Below, in pieces: positions 1 to 8,687 of a stretch of 64,000 nt of DNA. Source of the DNA: Phaeodactylibacter sp. (GTDB lineage Bacteria; Bacteroidota; Bacteroidia; Chitinophagales; Saprospiraceae); the NCBI RefSeq assembly GCF_022763345.1, contig NZ_JALEGS010000093.1, positions 1 to 64,000 on the forward strand, written 5' to 3'. Both the position numbers and the translations under genes were made by a program. A model generated the notes under the pieces. The model made no database searches. It was not told the origin of the DNA and saw nothing but the letters and a program-made list of their open reading frames with translations. How positions within the stretch are numbered: the stretch's first letter is position 1; each line of letters starts with the position of its first letter.

Positions 1-156
1 GACGATTAAGTGGTTTGCCACAGCAAACCTACTCAATGTCAGCATTTACGCTGGGAAGTGGCTTGCTCCGATGTCGCAAATCCAAGATCCCAGACGATGA
101 ATGTCTGGATCAGTGACCCGACATTTATCGTCGGTGACCACTTCGTATTGCGTATA
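1..156. repeat. Dispersed modular repeat, copy 1 (left end cut off)
   Basis: This stretch is closely matched by 34836-34940 and 42392-42719. Comparison shows the element begins TATACTG and ends TTGCGTATA, so about six bases of this copy lie outside the window. It contains a perfect 7-bp hairpin (12-18 with 23-29) and two near-perfect hairpins around 88-113 and 117-134, and a GAAGTGG/CCACTTC pair that could close the interior. The element stops three bases before the stop codon of the ABC permease, so it lies directly 3' of that gene. No coding capacity is supported. It is read as a non-autonomous structured element, by inference. Confidence 0.8.
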
Positions 157-159
157 GGC

Positions 160-1506
160 TTACCCATCCGCCAGCGTATCCGAGATGTCCATCCCCTGCA
201 CCTGCAAAGCGGGTATCAATGCTGCCACCAAACCGATCAGCAGTGCGCCGCCCAGCAGGTAGGCTTCCTCAATCAGGAAGTTGGTCCAGGAGAAAGAGTA
301 TTGGTACGTTTCCTTCATCTGATCTGCAAGCAGGTACATAGCGCCATGACTGAGCGCCATGCCCAGTAGGTATCCCAACACCGCCAGCAGCAGCCCTTCC
401 AGTATGATCAGCGCCAGCAGCCGGCCCCGTGAGGCGCCCATCACCCGCATCAGCGCCAGCTCGTAGCGCCGCTCCTTTAGGGAATTGTATAGCGAAATGA
501 AAATACTCAGCCCGGAAACAATGATGATCACTATAGCGAGCCAGCGCAGGGCTTTCGTCCCTGTGCCCATAAGGGCATAGAGGCGGTTGATTTCAATGGC
601 CGGTGTGGCGGCCTGCATCTCGGTGTTTTCGTTGATGGCGCGCTGCATATTGAGTGCTTGTATGTTGTGCCCTTTGAACTTCACCAGGATAGAAGTGATT
701 TGCTTGTCTTTGTAGGCTAGCAGGTCTTCCGGGTAGGGGTCTGCGGTGCCGGAACCGTGGTCGTGACTGTGTTCGCCATCGCCATGATCGTGCCCTTCGT
801 GGTCATGATCTTCGTGGCTGTGCCCTTCATGATCGTGATCGTCTTTCTCTTGGTTAGGCACTTCTTCATCCTCGTGTCCATGCTCGTGCACGGCCCAGGG
901 GCTGGAGAATCGGGTGAGCAACAGTTGGTCAATCACTGACCCTGTGGGTGCAAGGGTGCCTACAACTTTGAACGCCTCCGCATCTTCGTGGATAAGGTCG
1001 TCATTTTGATCAAATCCATGGGAACTCTTAAAAGTGTCCCCGATTTTAAGCCCCAGTTCATCGGCTACAGCAGCGCCGGCAACCACCTCCAGGGTCTTGC
1101 TCCACATTTGCCCTTCGGCTATTTGGGCATTGTACAGATCCAGTATTTCCGGTTCAGTGCCTACCACCCGGAAACCGCGATGGCTGTCGCCCAATGACAA
1201 AGGGATGCTGGTTTCGATAATGGGATGCCCTTCCCGCAGGAAAGGAGTCGCCGCTTTGATGGGAATGTTCCCGGTAGGTGCATCAATATGGTACATGCTG
1301 CTGAGGATGAGCTGTAGGGGGCTGCCTTTGGCGCCGATGACCAGGTCGACGCCGGCCAGGTTTTTTTCAAACTTTTCCTGCAGTTGGTCATTCAGCACGA
1401 GCAGGAGAGAGATAAGGCCTACGCCCAGCCCGAAGAGGACGAGGCTGAGGAGCATATTCAGGGGCTTATTAGTCAGGTTTTTCCAGCTCAGTTTTAAGAG
1501 GTTCAT
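160..1506 (-). CDS. ABC transporter permease, FtsX/MacB type, with a histidine-rich loop
   Basis: This is a 448-residue inner-membrane permease of the LolC/LolE/MacB type. One membrane helix lies near residues 18-39, then a large periplasmic domain, then three helices near 320-342, 365-388 and 415-436 (the FtsX domain). The family moves lipoproteins or other substrates out of the outer leaflet of the inner membrane and does not transport through a pore. Residues 207-250 of the periplasmic domain carry 14 histidines mixed with Asp and Glu, which the basic family lacks and which suggests binding of Zn, Ni or a similar metal. The ATPase gene lies three bases upstream on the same strand, so the two form an operon. 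The substrate is unknown; the metal link is inference. Confidence 0.85.
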   Translation of the reverse strand: MNLLKLSWKNLTNKPLNMLLSLVLFGLGVGLISLLLVLNDQLQEKFEKNLAGVDLVIGAKGSPLQLILSSMYHIDAPTGNIPIKAATPFLREGHPIIETSIPLSLGDSHRGFRVVGTEPEILDLYNAQIAEGQMWSKTLEVVAGAAVADELGLKIGDTFKSSHGFDQNDDLIHEDAEAFKVVGTLAPTGSVIDQLLLTRFSSPWAVHEHGHEDEEVPNQEKDDHDHEGHSHEDHDHEGHDHGDGEHSHDHGSGTADPYPEDLLAYKDKQITSILVKFKGHNIQALNMQRAINENTEMQAATPAIEINRLYALMGTGTKALRWLAIVIIIVSGLSIFISLYNSLKERRYELALMRVMGASRGRLLALIILEGLLLAVLGYLLGMALSHGAMYLLADQMKETYQYSFSWTNFLIEEAYLLGGALLIGLVAALIPALQVQGMDISDTLADG

Positions 1507-1509
1507 GCG

Positions 1510-2139
1510 CTAGTCGATTGAAATTTGGTGGGAAATGTGGTCTTTGAGGCGGGCGTCGTGGGTGACGACCAGGAGGGTGGCGTTTACGGCTTGTGCCTGT
1601 TCTTCCAGCAGCTCAATGACCTGTTTGCAGTTGCTGTCGTCCAGGGCTGAGGTTGGCTCATCGGCAAGGATGACCGCCGGCTGATTGATGATGGCCCGGG
1701 CGATGGATGCCCGCTGTTTTTCGCCTACGCTCAACTGGGAAGGTTTGGACCGCAGTTTGTGCTCCAGGCCCAGCCGGCCGAGTAGCTCCCGTATGCGCTT
1801 CCGGTTCACCTTCATGCCCGCCAAGCTTTGGGCGAGTGCCAGGTTGTCGCCCACGCTGAGGCTTTGTACGAAATGTGCTGTTTGGAAAATAATGCCGATA
1901 TGCTGTCCTCGGAACTGATCAAGGGCACTGCGGGAAAGTTGGTTCATCTCTGTATCGCCCAATATGATGCGGCCTTCCTTTGGGGAGAGCAGCCCGCCCA
2001 AAAGGTGAAGCAGGGTCGTTTTTCCACTGCCGGACTCGCCCAGCACCAGCCAGTGCTCGCCTTTGGCACATTCGATGTTTGGAAATCGGAGTGGCGGGCT
2101 GCCGGCATAGGCGTAGCCCAGGTTTTCGGTTTTGAGCAT
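1510..2139 (-). CDS. ABC transporter ATP-binding protein, LolD/MacB type
   Basis: This 209-residue ATPase has Walker A GESGSGKT at 34-41, the Q-loop glutamine near 86, the signature LSVGEKQR at 136-143, Walker B VILADEP at 156-162 and the switch histidine at 194. Length and motif spacing fit the LolD/MacB/FtsE subfamily, which powers FtsX-type permeases. Its partner permease starts three bases after its stop codon. A match to the Bacteroidota -7 element (TAnnTTTG on the minus strand) lies at 2165-2172, 26 bases upstream of the start; no good -33 element was found. The energy-coupling role is secure from family knowledge, while the substrate of this pair is not known. Confidence 0.9.
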   Translation of the reverse strand: MLKTENLGYAYAGSPPLRFPNIECAKGEHWLVLGESGSGKTTLLHLLGGLLSPKEGRIILGDTEMNQLSRSALDQFRGQHIGIIFQTAHFVQSLSVGDNLALAQSLAGMKVNRKRIRELLGRLGLEHKLRSKPSQLSVGEKQRASIARAIINQPAVILADEPTSALDDSNCKQVIELLEEQAQAVNATLLVVTHDARLKDHISHQISID

Positions 2140-2345
2140 AGAGGTGTTGTTTATAAACTGGGAACAAAGATAAGGGGATTAGGATGGAAGGGAGACAGGA
2201 TTTTTCGGGATATGTTGTGAAATACCAGCTTGTCTGCCGGGACTTAGCATTGCCTTTGTATACTTAATATTTTTTGTGGTCTAATTTTGGATTGTAAAAC
2301 AATAATAACCAATTTTAGAAATCACTAACGATAGCTCCTAAAATT

Positions 2346-3404
2346 ATGAGCCGGAAAAAGGAAGTTTTCCAGCCTGACGACCGTTTTTTTAAGCAAGCAA
2401 TGGGAGACAGAGCTGTTGCCCGGAGATATTTGCAGCATTTTTGTCCGGATATTGCTGCTTTGGCTGATTTGGAAAGCCTAGAACTACAAGACGGTAATCT
2501 ACTGCGCCCTAACTTAAAGCTCTTCAGAGCAGATGTCGTCTATCGTTGCCGCTTCAAAAGTGAGGAGCGCTCACATTTCTACTTTTCACTCTTATTTGAA
2601 CACAAATCGGAGCCAGATGAGCATACAGCGATTCAAGTTGGCCTATACATTATGCTTATACTCCGACAGATGTCTTTGAGAGATAAACAGAAGCTGGAAC
2701 CAGTTATCCCCTTGGTTTTCTACAATGGAAAATCTGATTGGCAGCCAAAGAGCATCCCGGAGTTATTTGCTGAAAGCCCTTATTTTGATCAAATAAAACC
2801 CTATCTTCCTGACTTTCGTTTCCTATTTACCAATATTTCGAAGGTAGCCCCCGAAGAATTATTGAAGCTTGAGCTAAGCTACTTTCGAAGTGCGATGCTT
2901 TCCATGGGGTTGCGGCACCGGCCACAGTTGATTTTACAATACATTACTGCTATCTTAGAAGGAATAAAAGGAGAGCGTATGGAAGCAGTGATGACGTTCA
3001 CCCTTGCTGTTATGGAGCGTTCTCCTGCGCAGTTCATGGAAGCCTTGGAAAACTTAACCTTTACAACAAAACCAGAAGCAATGAGTACCTTAGAAATGCT
3101 AAAGGAAGAAGGCCGTCAGGAAGGCCGTCATAAGGGTCGTCAGGAGGGTCGTCAGTGGGAGCGTGTTCTTCACTTATTAAAAACAGCGGCTAAATTCCCG
3201 CAAATGGAAGCCCCGGAGCTGGCGGAGTTTACTGATTTGCCACTAACTGCGATTCAGGGGTTTCAACAACAACTATCATCCGGTAACCCGGAAGCGGTAA
3301 TGCAATATCTGGAAAAAGAGCTCTTAGGGCATATGACTCTGGAAGCAGAAGAACGGTATACGCTTAAGCAGGCAGTTGCAGCTGTGTTACCATTGCGACA
3401 GTAG
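2346..3404 (+). CDS. Rpn-family recombination-promoting nuclease / putative transposase
   Basis: This 352-residue protein belongs to the Rpn (PD-(D/E)XK) family once annotated as transposase. The nuclease core is at the N-terminus: Asp63 in RADVVYRC and Glu85-His-Lys87 in FEHKS fit the D...ExK catalytic pattern. RpnA-E of Escherichia coli are DNA endonucleases that raise RecA-independent recombination. The C-terminal third carries a Gly-Arg-Gln-Glu run, typical of the variable tail of this family, encoded by short direct repeats at about 3109-3157. A -7 match (TAATTTTG) lies at 2282-2289. The protein appears intact. No terminal inverted repeats or target duplications were seen around it, so it is treated as a stand-alone gene rather than part of an insertion sequence. 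Confidence 0.85.
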   Translation: MSRKKEVFQPDDRFFKQAMGDRAVARRYLQHFCPDIAALADLESLELQDGNLLRPNLKLFRADVVYRCRFKSEERSHFYFSLLFEHKSEPDEHTAIQVGLYIMLILRQMSLRDKQKLEPVIPLVFYNGKSDWQPKSIPELFAESPYFDQIKPYLPDFRFLFTNISKVAPEELLKLELSYFRSAMLSMGLRHRPQLILQYITAILEGIKGERMEAVMTFTLAVMERSPAQFMEALENLTFTTKPEAMSTLEMLKEEGRQEGRHKGRQEGRQWERVLHLLKTAAKFPQMEAPELAEFTDLPLTAIQGFQQQLSSGNPEAVMQYLEKELLGHMTLEAEERYTLKQAVAAVLPLRQ

Positions 3405-3446
3405 TGGAGTAAGGAAGTACCCGGTTCCGATGGCTGGGGTTTTGCG

Positions 3447-4112
3447 CTAAACGTCCGGATTAGAAGTTAAGTGCCGGATGTCATTAAAGTCTTTAGCCCT
3501 GCCGGCTGCTTTTTTAGCAGCAATTAAATCCTCCAGGCAGAGCATTTTGACAGAAAGGTCATCCCCCAGGTTGAAGACGTCTGCCTGAGCAAAAGCTTTG
3601 CTGAACTCCAGCCCTTTCACTTGAGTCATAATATCGATAGCTATGGGTGGAACCCCGAAGGTAAAGACATCCATTTCTCCGGTTTGCAGGAAATTCTCTT
3701 CACTCATATCAAAAATGGGCATCCGGAAATCATCGAAAGCACCAAGCAGGTGATTGTAATTTTCTGGTGTTGGGTTTACCCAAATATCTAAATCGCCAGT
3801 GCTCCTTTGATAACCATGCAGTACCACTGCATAGCCCCCGGCAAGTATGTATTCAACTTTATTTTGGTTCAGGGCTTGAATAAATTCCAGAAAATCCTGA
3901 TAGAGGTAATTGCTCTTCATCCGACGCCGGGCTTTAAAGGCAGATTTATCCATTTTCGGTGGGCCACTTTGTGCAAGGCCATATACCTGTGCATTTAGGT
4001 ACAGCAAGGCGCGCAACCGCTCCTTAGGGGCTTTAGCAAGCCAATAGGCAAGTTGGTCATCAGCCTCCGCTGCAGTTTGCTGTTTGAATGCGGTTCGGTC
4101 AAGCCGGTACAA
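3447..4112 (-). CDS. Nucleotidyltransferase-fold protein with a fused N-terminal partner domain
   Basis: This is a 221-residue protein starting at a TTG codon; no in-frame ATG exists upstream and the first residues look like a genuine start. Residues about 70-215 have the minimal nucleotidyltransferase pattern: VEYILAGGYAVVLHGY followed by STGDLDIWV, with the Gly-Gly and Asp-x-Asp residues in place. Residues 1-64 (RLDRTAFKQQT, a YWLAK segment, PPKMDKSAF) resemble a small separate protein that, from memory, often sits just upstream of such genes in Bacteroidota. Here both lie in one frame, with Met65 (3918-3920) where the second protein would begin. A toxin-antitoxin or defence-related role is plausible but not shown. 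The single-frame fusion is directly visible. Confidence 0.7.
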   Translation of the reverse strand: MYRLDRTAFKQQTAAEADDQLAYWLAKAPKERLRALLYLNAQVYGLAQSGPPKMDKSAFKARRRMKSNYLYQDFLEFIQALNQNKVEYILAGGYAVVLHGYQRSTGDLDIWVNPTPENYNHLLGAFDDFRMPIFDMSEENFLQTGEMDVFTFGVPPIAIDIMTQVKGLEFSKAFAQADVFNLGDDLSVKMLCLEDLIAAKKAAGRAKDFNDIRHLTSNPDV

Positions 4113-4263
4113 AATCTGCTTGCTTTTGTGAGTGAAAAATCTTAAAATTGTAAAATAATCGTTTACTACGTATGTATCAAACCTCTATCATAATTATCAG
4201 CATTATTATTGCTCCGGCTCGTCCGCCAGGCTGCTGATGTCTTGTAATGCCTGATACATCAGG

Positions 4264-4304
4264 AAAGCGCTGTCGGATATGGTTCGGCAGCGCTTTTTTT
4301 TTAT
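4264..4304 (+). terminator. Intrinsic terminator-like hairpin overlapping a promoter element
   Basis: A perfect 9-bp stem (AAAGCGCTG at 4264-4272 with CAGCGCTTT at 4288-4296) is followed by a T run reading rightward. No rightward gene lies just upstream, so it may insulate vapB from read-through. The T run overlaps a TATTTTTG match (4302-4309) to the Bacteroidota -7 promoter element, 40 bases before vapB. A second small palindrome with 6-bp arms lies at 4249-4262. Confidence 0.6.
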
Positions 4305-4348
4305 TTTTGCGCCGGTTTATCTTAACCGGAATGTATAAAACCAAAATT

Positions 4349-4543
4349 ATGGAAGTCAAGGTTAAGGTTGATGATCAGCTTGTACAGTCTGCCCTTCAAT
4401 TGAGTGGATTAGGGACACAAAAGGAAGTGGTGGAAGAGGCTTTGAAAGCCTTCGTACAGTTGCTGCAACAGAAAAGTATTAAATCACTTCGAGGTAAACT
4501 CAATTGGGAGGGAGACTTGAATGAAATGAGAGCTGACCAATGA
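4349..4543 (+). CDS. vapB: VapB-type antitoxin
   Basis: This 64-residue protein has a short N-terminal strand (MEVKVKVDDQ) followed by two helices, as in the ribbon-helix-helix VapB family whose members begin with a strand like this and contain LSGLGTQKEVVEEAL. The C-terminus (SLRGKLNWEGDLNEMR) is typical of the segment that wraps around and inhibits the VapC toxin. The start is set at 4349 because homologues begin just before this strand; an ATG at 4331 would add six residues. The stop overlaps the vapC start by four bases (ATGA), implying translational coupling. Such antitoxins usually repress their own operon, and the promoter element at 4302-4309 would be the target. Confidence 0.85.
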   Translation: MEVKVKVDDQLVQSALQLSGLGTQKEVVEEALKAFVQLLQQKSIKSLRGKLNWEGDLNEMRADQ

Positions 4544-4926
4544 TTATCGTGGACAGTTCTGTTTGGGTCGATTACTTTAATGGTCAAAGCAATACTCAAA
4601 CGGATAAATTACACGATCTGCTTGGGACAGAACCTGTGGGAATCGGGAATATCATCTATGCGGAAGTCCTGCAGGGGTTCAGATCGGATGGTGATTTTTT
4701 AAAGGCAAAAGAAGCTCCGGATAAGCTAGTCATTTTCAATGTGTCTACTAAACCGATAGCACTCCAGTCTGCTGTTAACTTTAGAAGGCTTAGAAAACAA
4801 GGGATAACGGTGAGAAAAACCACCGATATGATAATCGGTACGTTTTGTATTGAAAATGGCTTTAGGCTGTTGCAGAAGGACAAAGATTTTCTGCCTCTCG
4901 AAAAACTGGGGCTTCAACTGTTGTAA
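4540..4926 (+). CDS. vapC: VapC-type PIN-domain ribonuclease toxin
   Basis: This 128-residue PIN-domain protein begins MIIVDSSVWVDYF, the standard VapC N-terminus. The acidic residues expected to bind Mg or Mn are present: Asp5, Glu42, Asp96 and Asp114/Asp116. VapC toxins cleave tRNA or rRNA at specific sites when their VapB partner is degraded. It overlaps vapB by an ATGA quartet, the classical arrangement. The gene is full length for the family and shows no damage. Its RNA target cannot be told from sequence. Confidence 0.9.
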   Translation: MIIVDSSVWVDYFNGQSNTQTDKLHDLLGTEPVGIGNIIYAEVLQGFRSDGDFLKAKEAPDKLVIFNVSTKPIALQSAVNFRRLRKQGITVRKTTDMIIGTFCIENGFRLLQKDKDFLPLEKLGLQLL

Positions 4927-5024
4927 GGAGTAGAATTGCTAAGCATTATCAAACTTAGTTTAGCATCAAAAGCAGGTTAATATTCGAACGAGTTAGCAGG
5001 CACAAAATTGGATAAATAGGAAAC

Positions 5025-8000
5025 ATGTACAAAGAATACAAAAAGCTCAACCTCCCGGAAATCGATCAGGATATCCTCAAATTCTGGGAGGACCATGATA
5101 TCTTCAATAAAAGTGTGGAACAGCGCCCGGCTGAAAACAACTTCGTCTTCTACGAGGGGCCTCCTTCAGCCAACGGAAAGCCCGGTATCCACCACGTGAT
5201 GGCCCGTACCGTAAAAGACCTTTTTTGCCGCTACCATAGCATGAAGGGGCAGCGCGTGGAGCGCAAAGGTGGATGGGACACCCACGGCCTGCCTATCGAA
5301 CTGAATGTGGAGAAAGAGCTCGGTATCACCAAAGAGGACATCGGCACCAAAATCACAGTCGAGGAGTACAACGCCAAGTGCCGTGAAACGGTGATGCGCT
5401 ACAAAGATATGTGGGACAACATCACCCGAAAAATGGGCTATTGGGTAGACCTTGACAACCCCTACATCACCTTCGAGAATGATTACATCGAAACGGTTTG
5501 GTGGTTGCTGCAGCAGCTGTACAACAAAGGCCTGCTTTACAAAGGCTTTACCATTCAGCCTTTCTCACCTGCTGCCGGTACCGGCCTGAGCTCCCACGAG
5601 CTGAATATGCCCGGTACCTATCAGGATATCAAGGACATCTCTGCTATCGCCCAGTTCAAAATCAAGGGTACAGAAGACGAATACTTCCTGGCCTGGACCA
5701 CCACGCCCTGGACGCTGCCTTCCAACACCGCTCTGGCGGTGGGTAAAAACATCACCTACGTCAAGGTGCGTGCCTACAACCGCTATACCGGTCAGCCAAG
5801 TACGGTTATCCTCGCCAAAGACCGCCTGAATAACTACTTCACGGAAGCCAATCCTGACCTGAAACCAGAGGAGGTAAAGGCAGGAAATAAGCCCATCCCG
5901 TACCTCGAAATCCTTGGGGAGGTTAAAGGCAGCGAGCTGGAAGGCATGGAGTATGAGCAACTGATGCCCTATGTGCAGCCTGACAAGCCGGCTTTCAAAG
6001 TACTGCTGGGCGACTTCGTTTCTACAGAGGATGGTACCGGTATCGTCCACATCGCGCCTACTTTTGGTGCGGATGACTTTCAGGTGGCGGCCAAGTACGG
6101 CATTCCACCACTGATGGTCAAAGACGAAGGGGGCAATAATATGCCTCTCGTGGACCGGCAGGGACGCTTTGTACGGGAAGTGACCGATTTTGCTGGCCGC
6201 TACGTCAAAGACTACGGGCAGGAGGAAGAGCGCCCGGTGGATGCCGATATCGTTATCAAGCTCAAGGAAGAGAACAAGCTTTTCCACTCTGAAAAATACC
6301 TGCACTCCTACCCACACTGCTGGCGTACCGACCGCCCTGTGCTTTACTACCCACTCGACAGCTGGTTTGTGAAAGCCACCGCAGCCAAGGAGCGTATGTA
6401 CGAACTCAATAAAACAATCAACTGGAAGCCGGCCTCTACGGGTGAGAACCGCTTCGGCAAATGGCTGGAGAACCTGCAGGACTGGAACCTCTCCCGCTCC
6501 CGCTACTGGGGTATCCCCCTCCCAATCTGGCGTACCGAAGATGCCAAAGAAGAGAAGTGTGTCGGTTCCGTGGAAGAGTTGCGCAAGGAAATTGAGAAAG
6601 CCAATCAGGCATTGAGCCTAAGTCAGGAAGTGCCGGAGGATCTGCACCGCCCGTACATCGACGATGTTGTCCTGGTATCAGATAGCGGTCAGGAGATGCG
6701 CCGTGAGCCGGATCTTATCGATGTGTGGTTTGACTCCGGCTCCATGCCCTACGCGCAGTGGCACTATCCGTTTGAGAACAAAGACGTCTTTGAGCGCAAG
6801 TTCCCGGCCAACTTCATTGCAGAGGGCGTTGACCAAACCCGGGGCTGGTTCTATACCCTGCATGCCATCGCCACGATGGTCTTTGACAGTGTGGCGTATC
6901 AGAATGTCGTGTCCAACGGGCTGGTGCTCGATGCGGATGGCAACAAAATGTCCAAAAGCAAGGGCAACGTGGTTGACCCCTTCGGCGCGATTGAAGAGTA
7001 CGGTGCGGATGCCGTACGCTGGTACATGATGGCGAATGCCAACCCCTGGGACAACCTTAAGTTTTCCCTCGACGGAGTAGGGGAGGTGCAGCGGAAGTTC
7101 TTCGGCACCCTATACAACACCTATTCCTTCTTTTCGCTTTACGCGAATATCGATCAGTTTGATAATAGTAAGCCACAGCTGCCACAAGCTGACCGTCAGG
7201 AAATCGATCGCTGGATCATCAGCCTGCTCAACAGCCTGGTGAAAGAGGTGGATGAGGACTACAGCAATTACGAGCCAACTCAGGCCGCCCGCAAGATTCA
7301 GACCTTTGTGGTCGACAACCTGAGCAACTGGTACGTCCGCCTGTGCCGGCGCCGCTTCTGGAAACCGTCGCAGCAGCAGAACGGCAAAGCTGCAGAAATG
7401 GATGCCGATAAACTCGCGGCTTATCAGACCCTCTACGAATGTTTGGTAACCGTCTCGAAACTGCTATCGCCTATCTCCCCTTTCTTCGGCGACTGGCTCT
7501 ACCGGAATCTCAATCAGGCCACTCAGCTGGAAAACCATGAGTCGGTCCATTTGGCGGATTTCCCAACTGCCGATACGTCCAAAATTGATAAGGCACTGGA
7601 GCAGCGCATGGACTACGCGCAGCGGATTTCCTCCCTGACTTTCGCTTTGCGTAAAAAAGAAGACCTCCGGGTACGGCAGCCCCTGCAAAAGATCATGCTG
7701 CCGGTACTGGATAAGTCTTTCCAGGAGCAAGTCGATAAAGTCAAGCCGCTTATCGCCGGAGAGGTCAACGTTAAGGATATTGAATACCTGGACGATACCT
7801 CGGGTGTCCTGAAAAAGCGCATCAAGCCGAATTTCAAAACCCTCGGCCGCCGTCTGGGCAAAGACATGAAAGTGGCTGCGCAGGAGATCAACGGCATGTC
7901 ACAGGAGGATATCGCCAACATCGAGCAAACCGGCAAGTACACGCTGGCAGCGAACGGCAATACCTATGAGCTAACGCTGGAGGATTTCGAAATCACGGCC

Positions 8001-8336
8001 GAGGACATCCCCGGGCTGCTCGTTGCCAACGATGGCCCGCTTACGGTAGCCCTGGACATCACACTGACGCCTGAACTGGAAGCAGAAGGCATGGCCCGTG
8101 ATATCGTCAATCGGATCCAGAATATCCGCAAAGACAGCGGCTTCGAGGTGACCGATAAGATAAAGGTCGTCATGGAGCAAGCCGATGCCGTAGCCTCCGC
8201 CGTAGCGCAATTTGGCGACTACATCAAAGCCGAAACCCTGACGGCAGACTTGCAACTGTCAGCCGATGTGGCCAATGGGCAGGAGATCGAGCTGCCGGGA
8301 GAGGTGAAAGTGCAGATTCAGGTGGAGAAGGCCTAA
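5025..8336 (+). CDS. ileS: Isoleucyl-tRNA synthetase
   Basis: This 1103-residue class I synthetase charges tRNA-Ile. The HIGH-type signature appears as GKPGIHHVM (about residues 51-59) and the KMSKS loop is exact at 641-645. The editing (CP1) domain lies between them, with the characteristic WTTTPWTLPSNTAL segment near 224-237. The C-terminal third holds the anticodon-binding domain. The length and the GIHHVM form are typical of Bacteroidota IleS, which is related to the eukaryote-like branch. The gene is intact. It is the only housekeeping gene inside an accessory stretch (2.3-10.2 kb). A small in-frame open stretch follows its stop codon and an intrinsic terminator lies at 8427-8458. Confidence 0.97.
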   Translation: MYKEYKKLNLPEIDQDILKFWEDHDIFNKSVEQRPAENNFVFYEGPPSANGKPGIHHVMARTVKDLFCRYHSMKGQRVERKGGWDTHGLPIELNVEKELGITKEDIGTKITVEEYNAKCRETVMRYKDMWDNITRKMGYWVDLDNPYITFENDYIETVWWLLQQLYNKGLLYKGFTIQPFSPAAGTGLSSHELNMPGTYQDIKDISAIAQFKIKGTEDEYFLAWTTTPWTLPSNTALAVGKNITYVKVRAYNRYTGQPSTVILAKDRLNNYFTEANPDLKPEEVKAGNKPIPYLEILGEVKGSELEGMEYEQLMPYVQPDKPAFKVLLGDFVSTEDGTGIVHIAPTFGADDFQVAAKYGIPPLMVKDEGGNNMPLVDRQGRFVREVTDFAGRYVKDYGQEEERPVDADIVIKLKEENKLFHSEKYLHSYPHCWRTDRPVLYYPLDSWFVKATAAKERMYELNKTINWKPASTGENRFGKWLENLQDWNLSRSRYWGIPLPIWRTEDAKEEKCVGSVEELRKEIEKANQALSLSQEVPEDLHRPYIDDVVLVSDSGQEMRREPDLIDVWFDSGSMPYAQWHYPFENKDVFERKFPANFIAEGVDQTRGWFYTLHAIATMVFDSVAYQNVVSNGLVLDADGNKMSKSKGNVVDPFGAIEEYGADAVRWYMMANANPWDNLKFSLDGVGEVQRKFFGTLYNTYSFFSLYANIDQFDNSKPQLPQADRQEIDRWIISLLNSLVKEVDEDYSNYEPTQAARKIQTFVVDNLSNWYVRLCRRRFWKPSQQQNGKAAEMDADKLAAYQTLYECLVTVSKLLSPISPFFGDWLYRNLNQATQLENHESVHLADFPTADTSKIDKALEQRMDYAQRISSLTFALRKKEDLRVRQPLQKIMLPVLDKSFQEQVDKVKPLIAGEVNVKDIEYLDDTSGVLKKRIKPNFKTLGRRLGKDMKVAAQEINGMSQEDIANIEQTGKYTLAANGNTYELTLEDFEITAEDIPGLLVANDGPLTVALDITLTPELEAEGMARDIVNRIQNIRKDSGFEVTDKIKVVMEQADAVASAVAQFGDYIKAETLTADLQLSADVANGQEIELPGEVKVQIQVEKA

Positions 8337-8417
8337 GGTTTGCTGATCTTTCAGTATCCGTACAATAAGGAAGAGCCTAAAGTAGAGCTAACCCACTTCC
8401 GGGAGAAAGTAAATTAA
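8337..8417 (+). other. 26-codon open stretch in frame after the ileS stop
   Basis: Directly after the ileS TAA the same frame stays open for 26 codons and ends in TAA at 8415-8417. The translation looks protein-like (YPYNKEEPKVE, then LTHFREKVN) rather than random. It could be the C-terminal remnant of a lost gene, a tiny ORF starting at the TTG at 8340, or a tail reached by read-through. No function is recognised. Confidence 0.3.
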
Positions 8418-8426
8418 ATTCAAGTG

Positions 8427-8458
8427 AAAAGCCTGGGGGTGATACGCCCGGGCTTTTT
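8427..8458 (+). terminator. Intrinsic terminator downstream of ileS
   Basis: AAAGCCTGGG and CCCGGGCTTT form a stem with one mismatch and a short loop, followed by T residues. It lies about 90 bases after ileS and reads in the same direction. Confidence 0.8.
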
Positions 8459-8687
8459 GTGTTTAGGGAAGCGATATAACTGGGTATATGCCATAATGTT
8501 TGGATAGGCCGTTTTACTGGAATTTATTACTTGAATCCAATTGATAATCAAGTTTTTATATTTTGGGTTTGTAGCTTAAGGTTCCATCTTTGTTAGATTA
8601 AGTGTTGCAGGATAAAATGATTATTGATATATTGAATACTGAGTGATGGTTATTCGATATAAGCCAGGTTAAATATAGCAGATTGAT
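8459..8687. other. AT-rich intergenic region before the MntA/HepT pair
   Basis: Together with 8337-8458 this makes a 351-base gap between genes. It is clearly more AT-rich than the surrounding housekeeping genes, and the same bias continues through the two toxin-antitoxin genes to about 9350. No complete promoter was recognised. The composition shift suggests the whole 8460-9350 block was acquired separately. Confidence 0.5.

Noticed and set aside
2346..3404. The Rpn gene as part of a complete insertion sequence
   Set aside because: No terminal inverted repeats or target duplications were found, and Rpn proteins usually occur as stand-alone genes.
4332..4347. A 15-base match between the region before vapB and the end of repeat copy 2 (GTATAAAACCAAAAT)
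   Set aside because: The match is AT-rich, lies partly outside the repeat boundary, and a match of this length is expected by chance in 64 kb.
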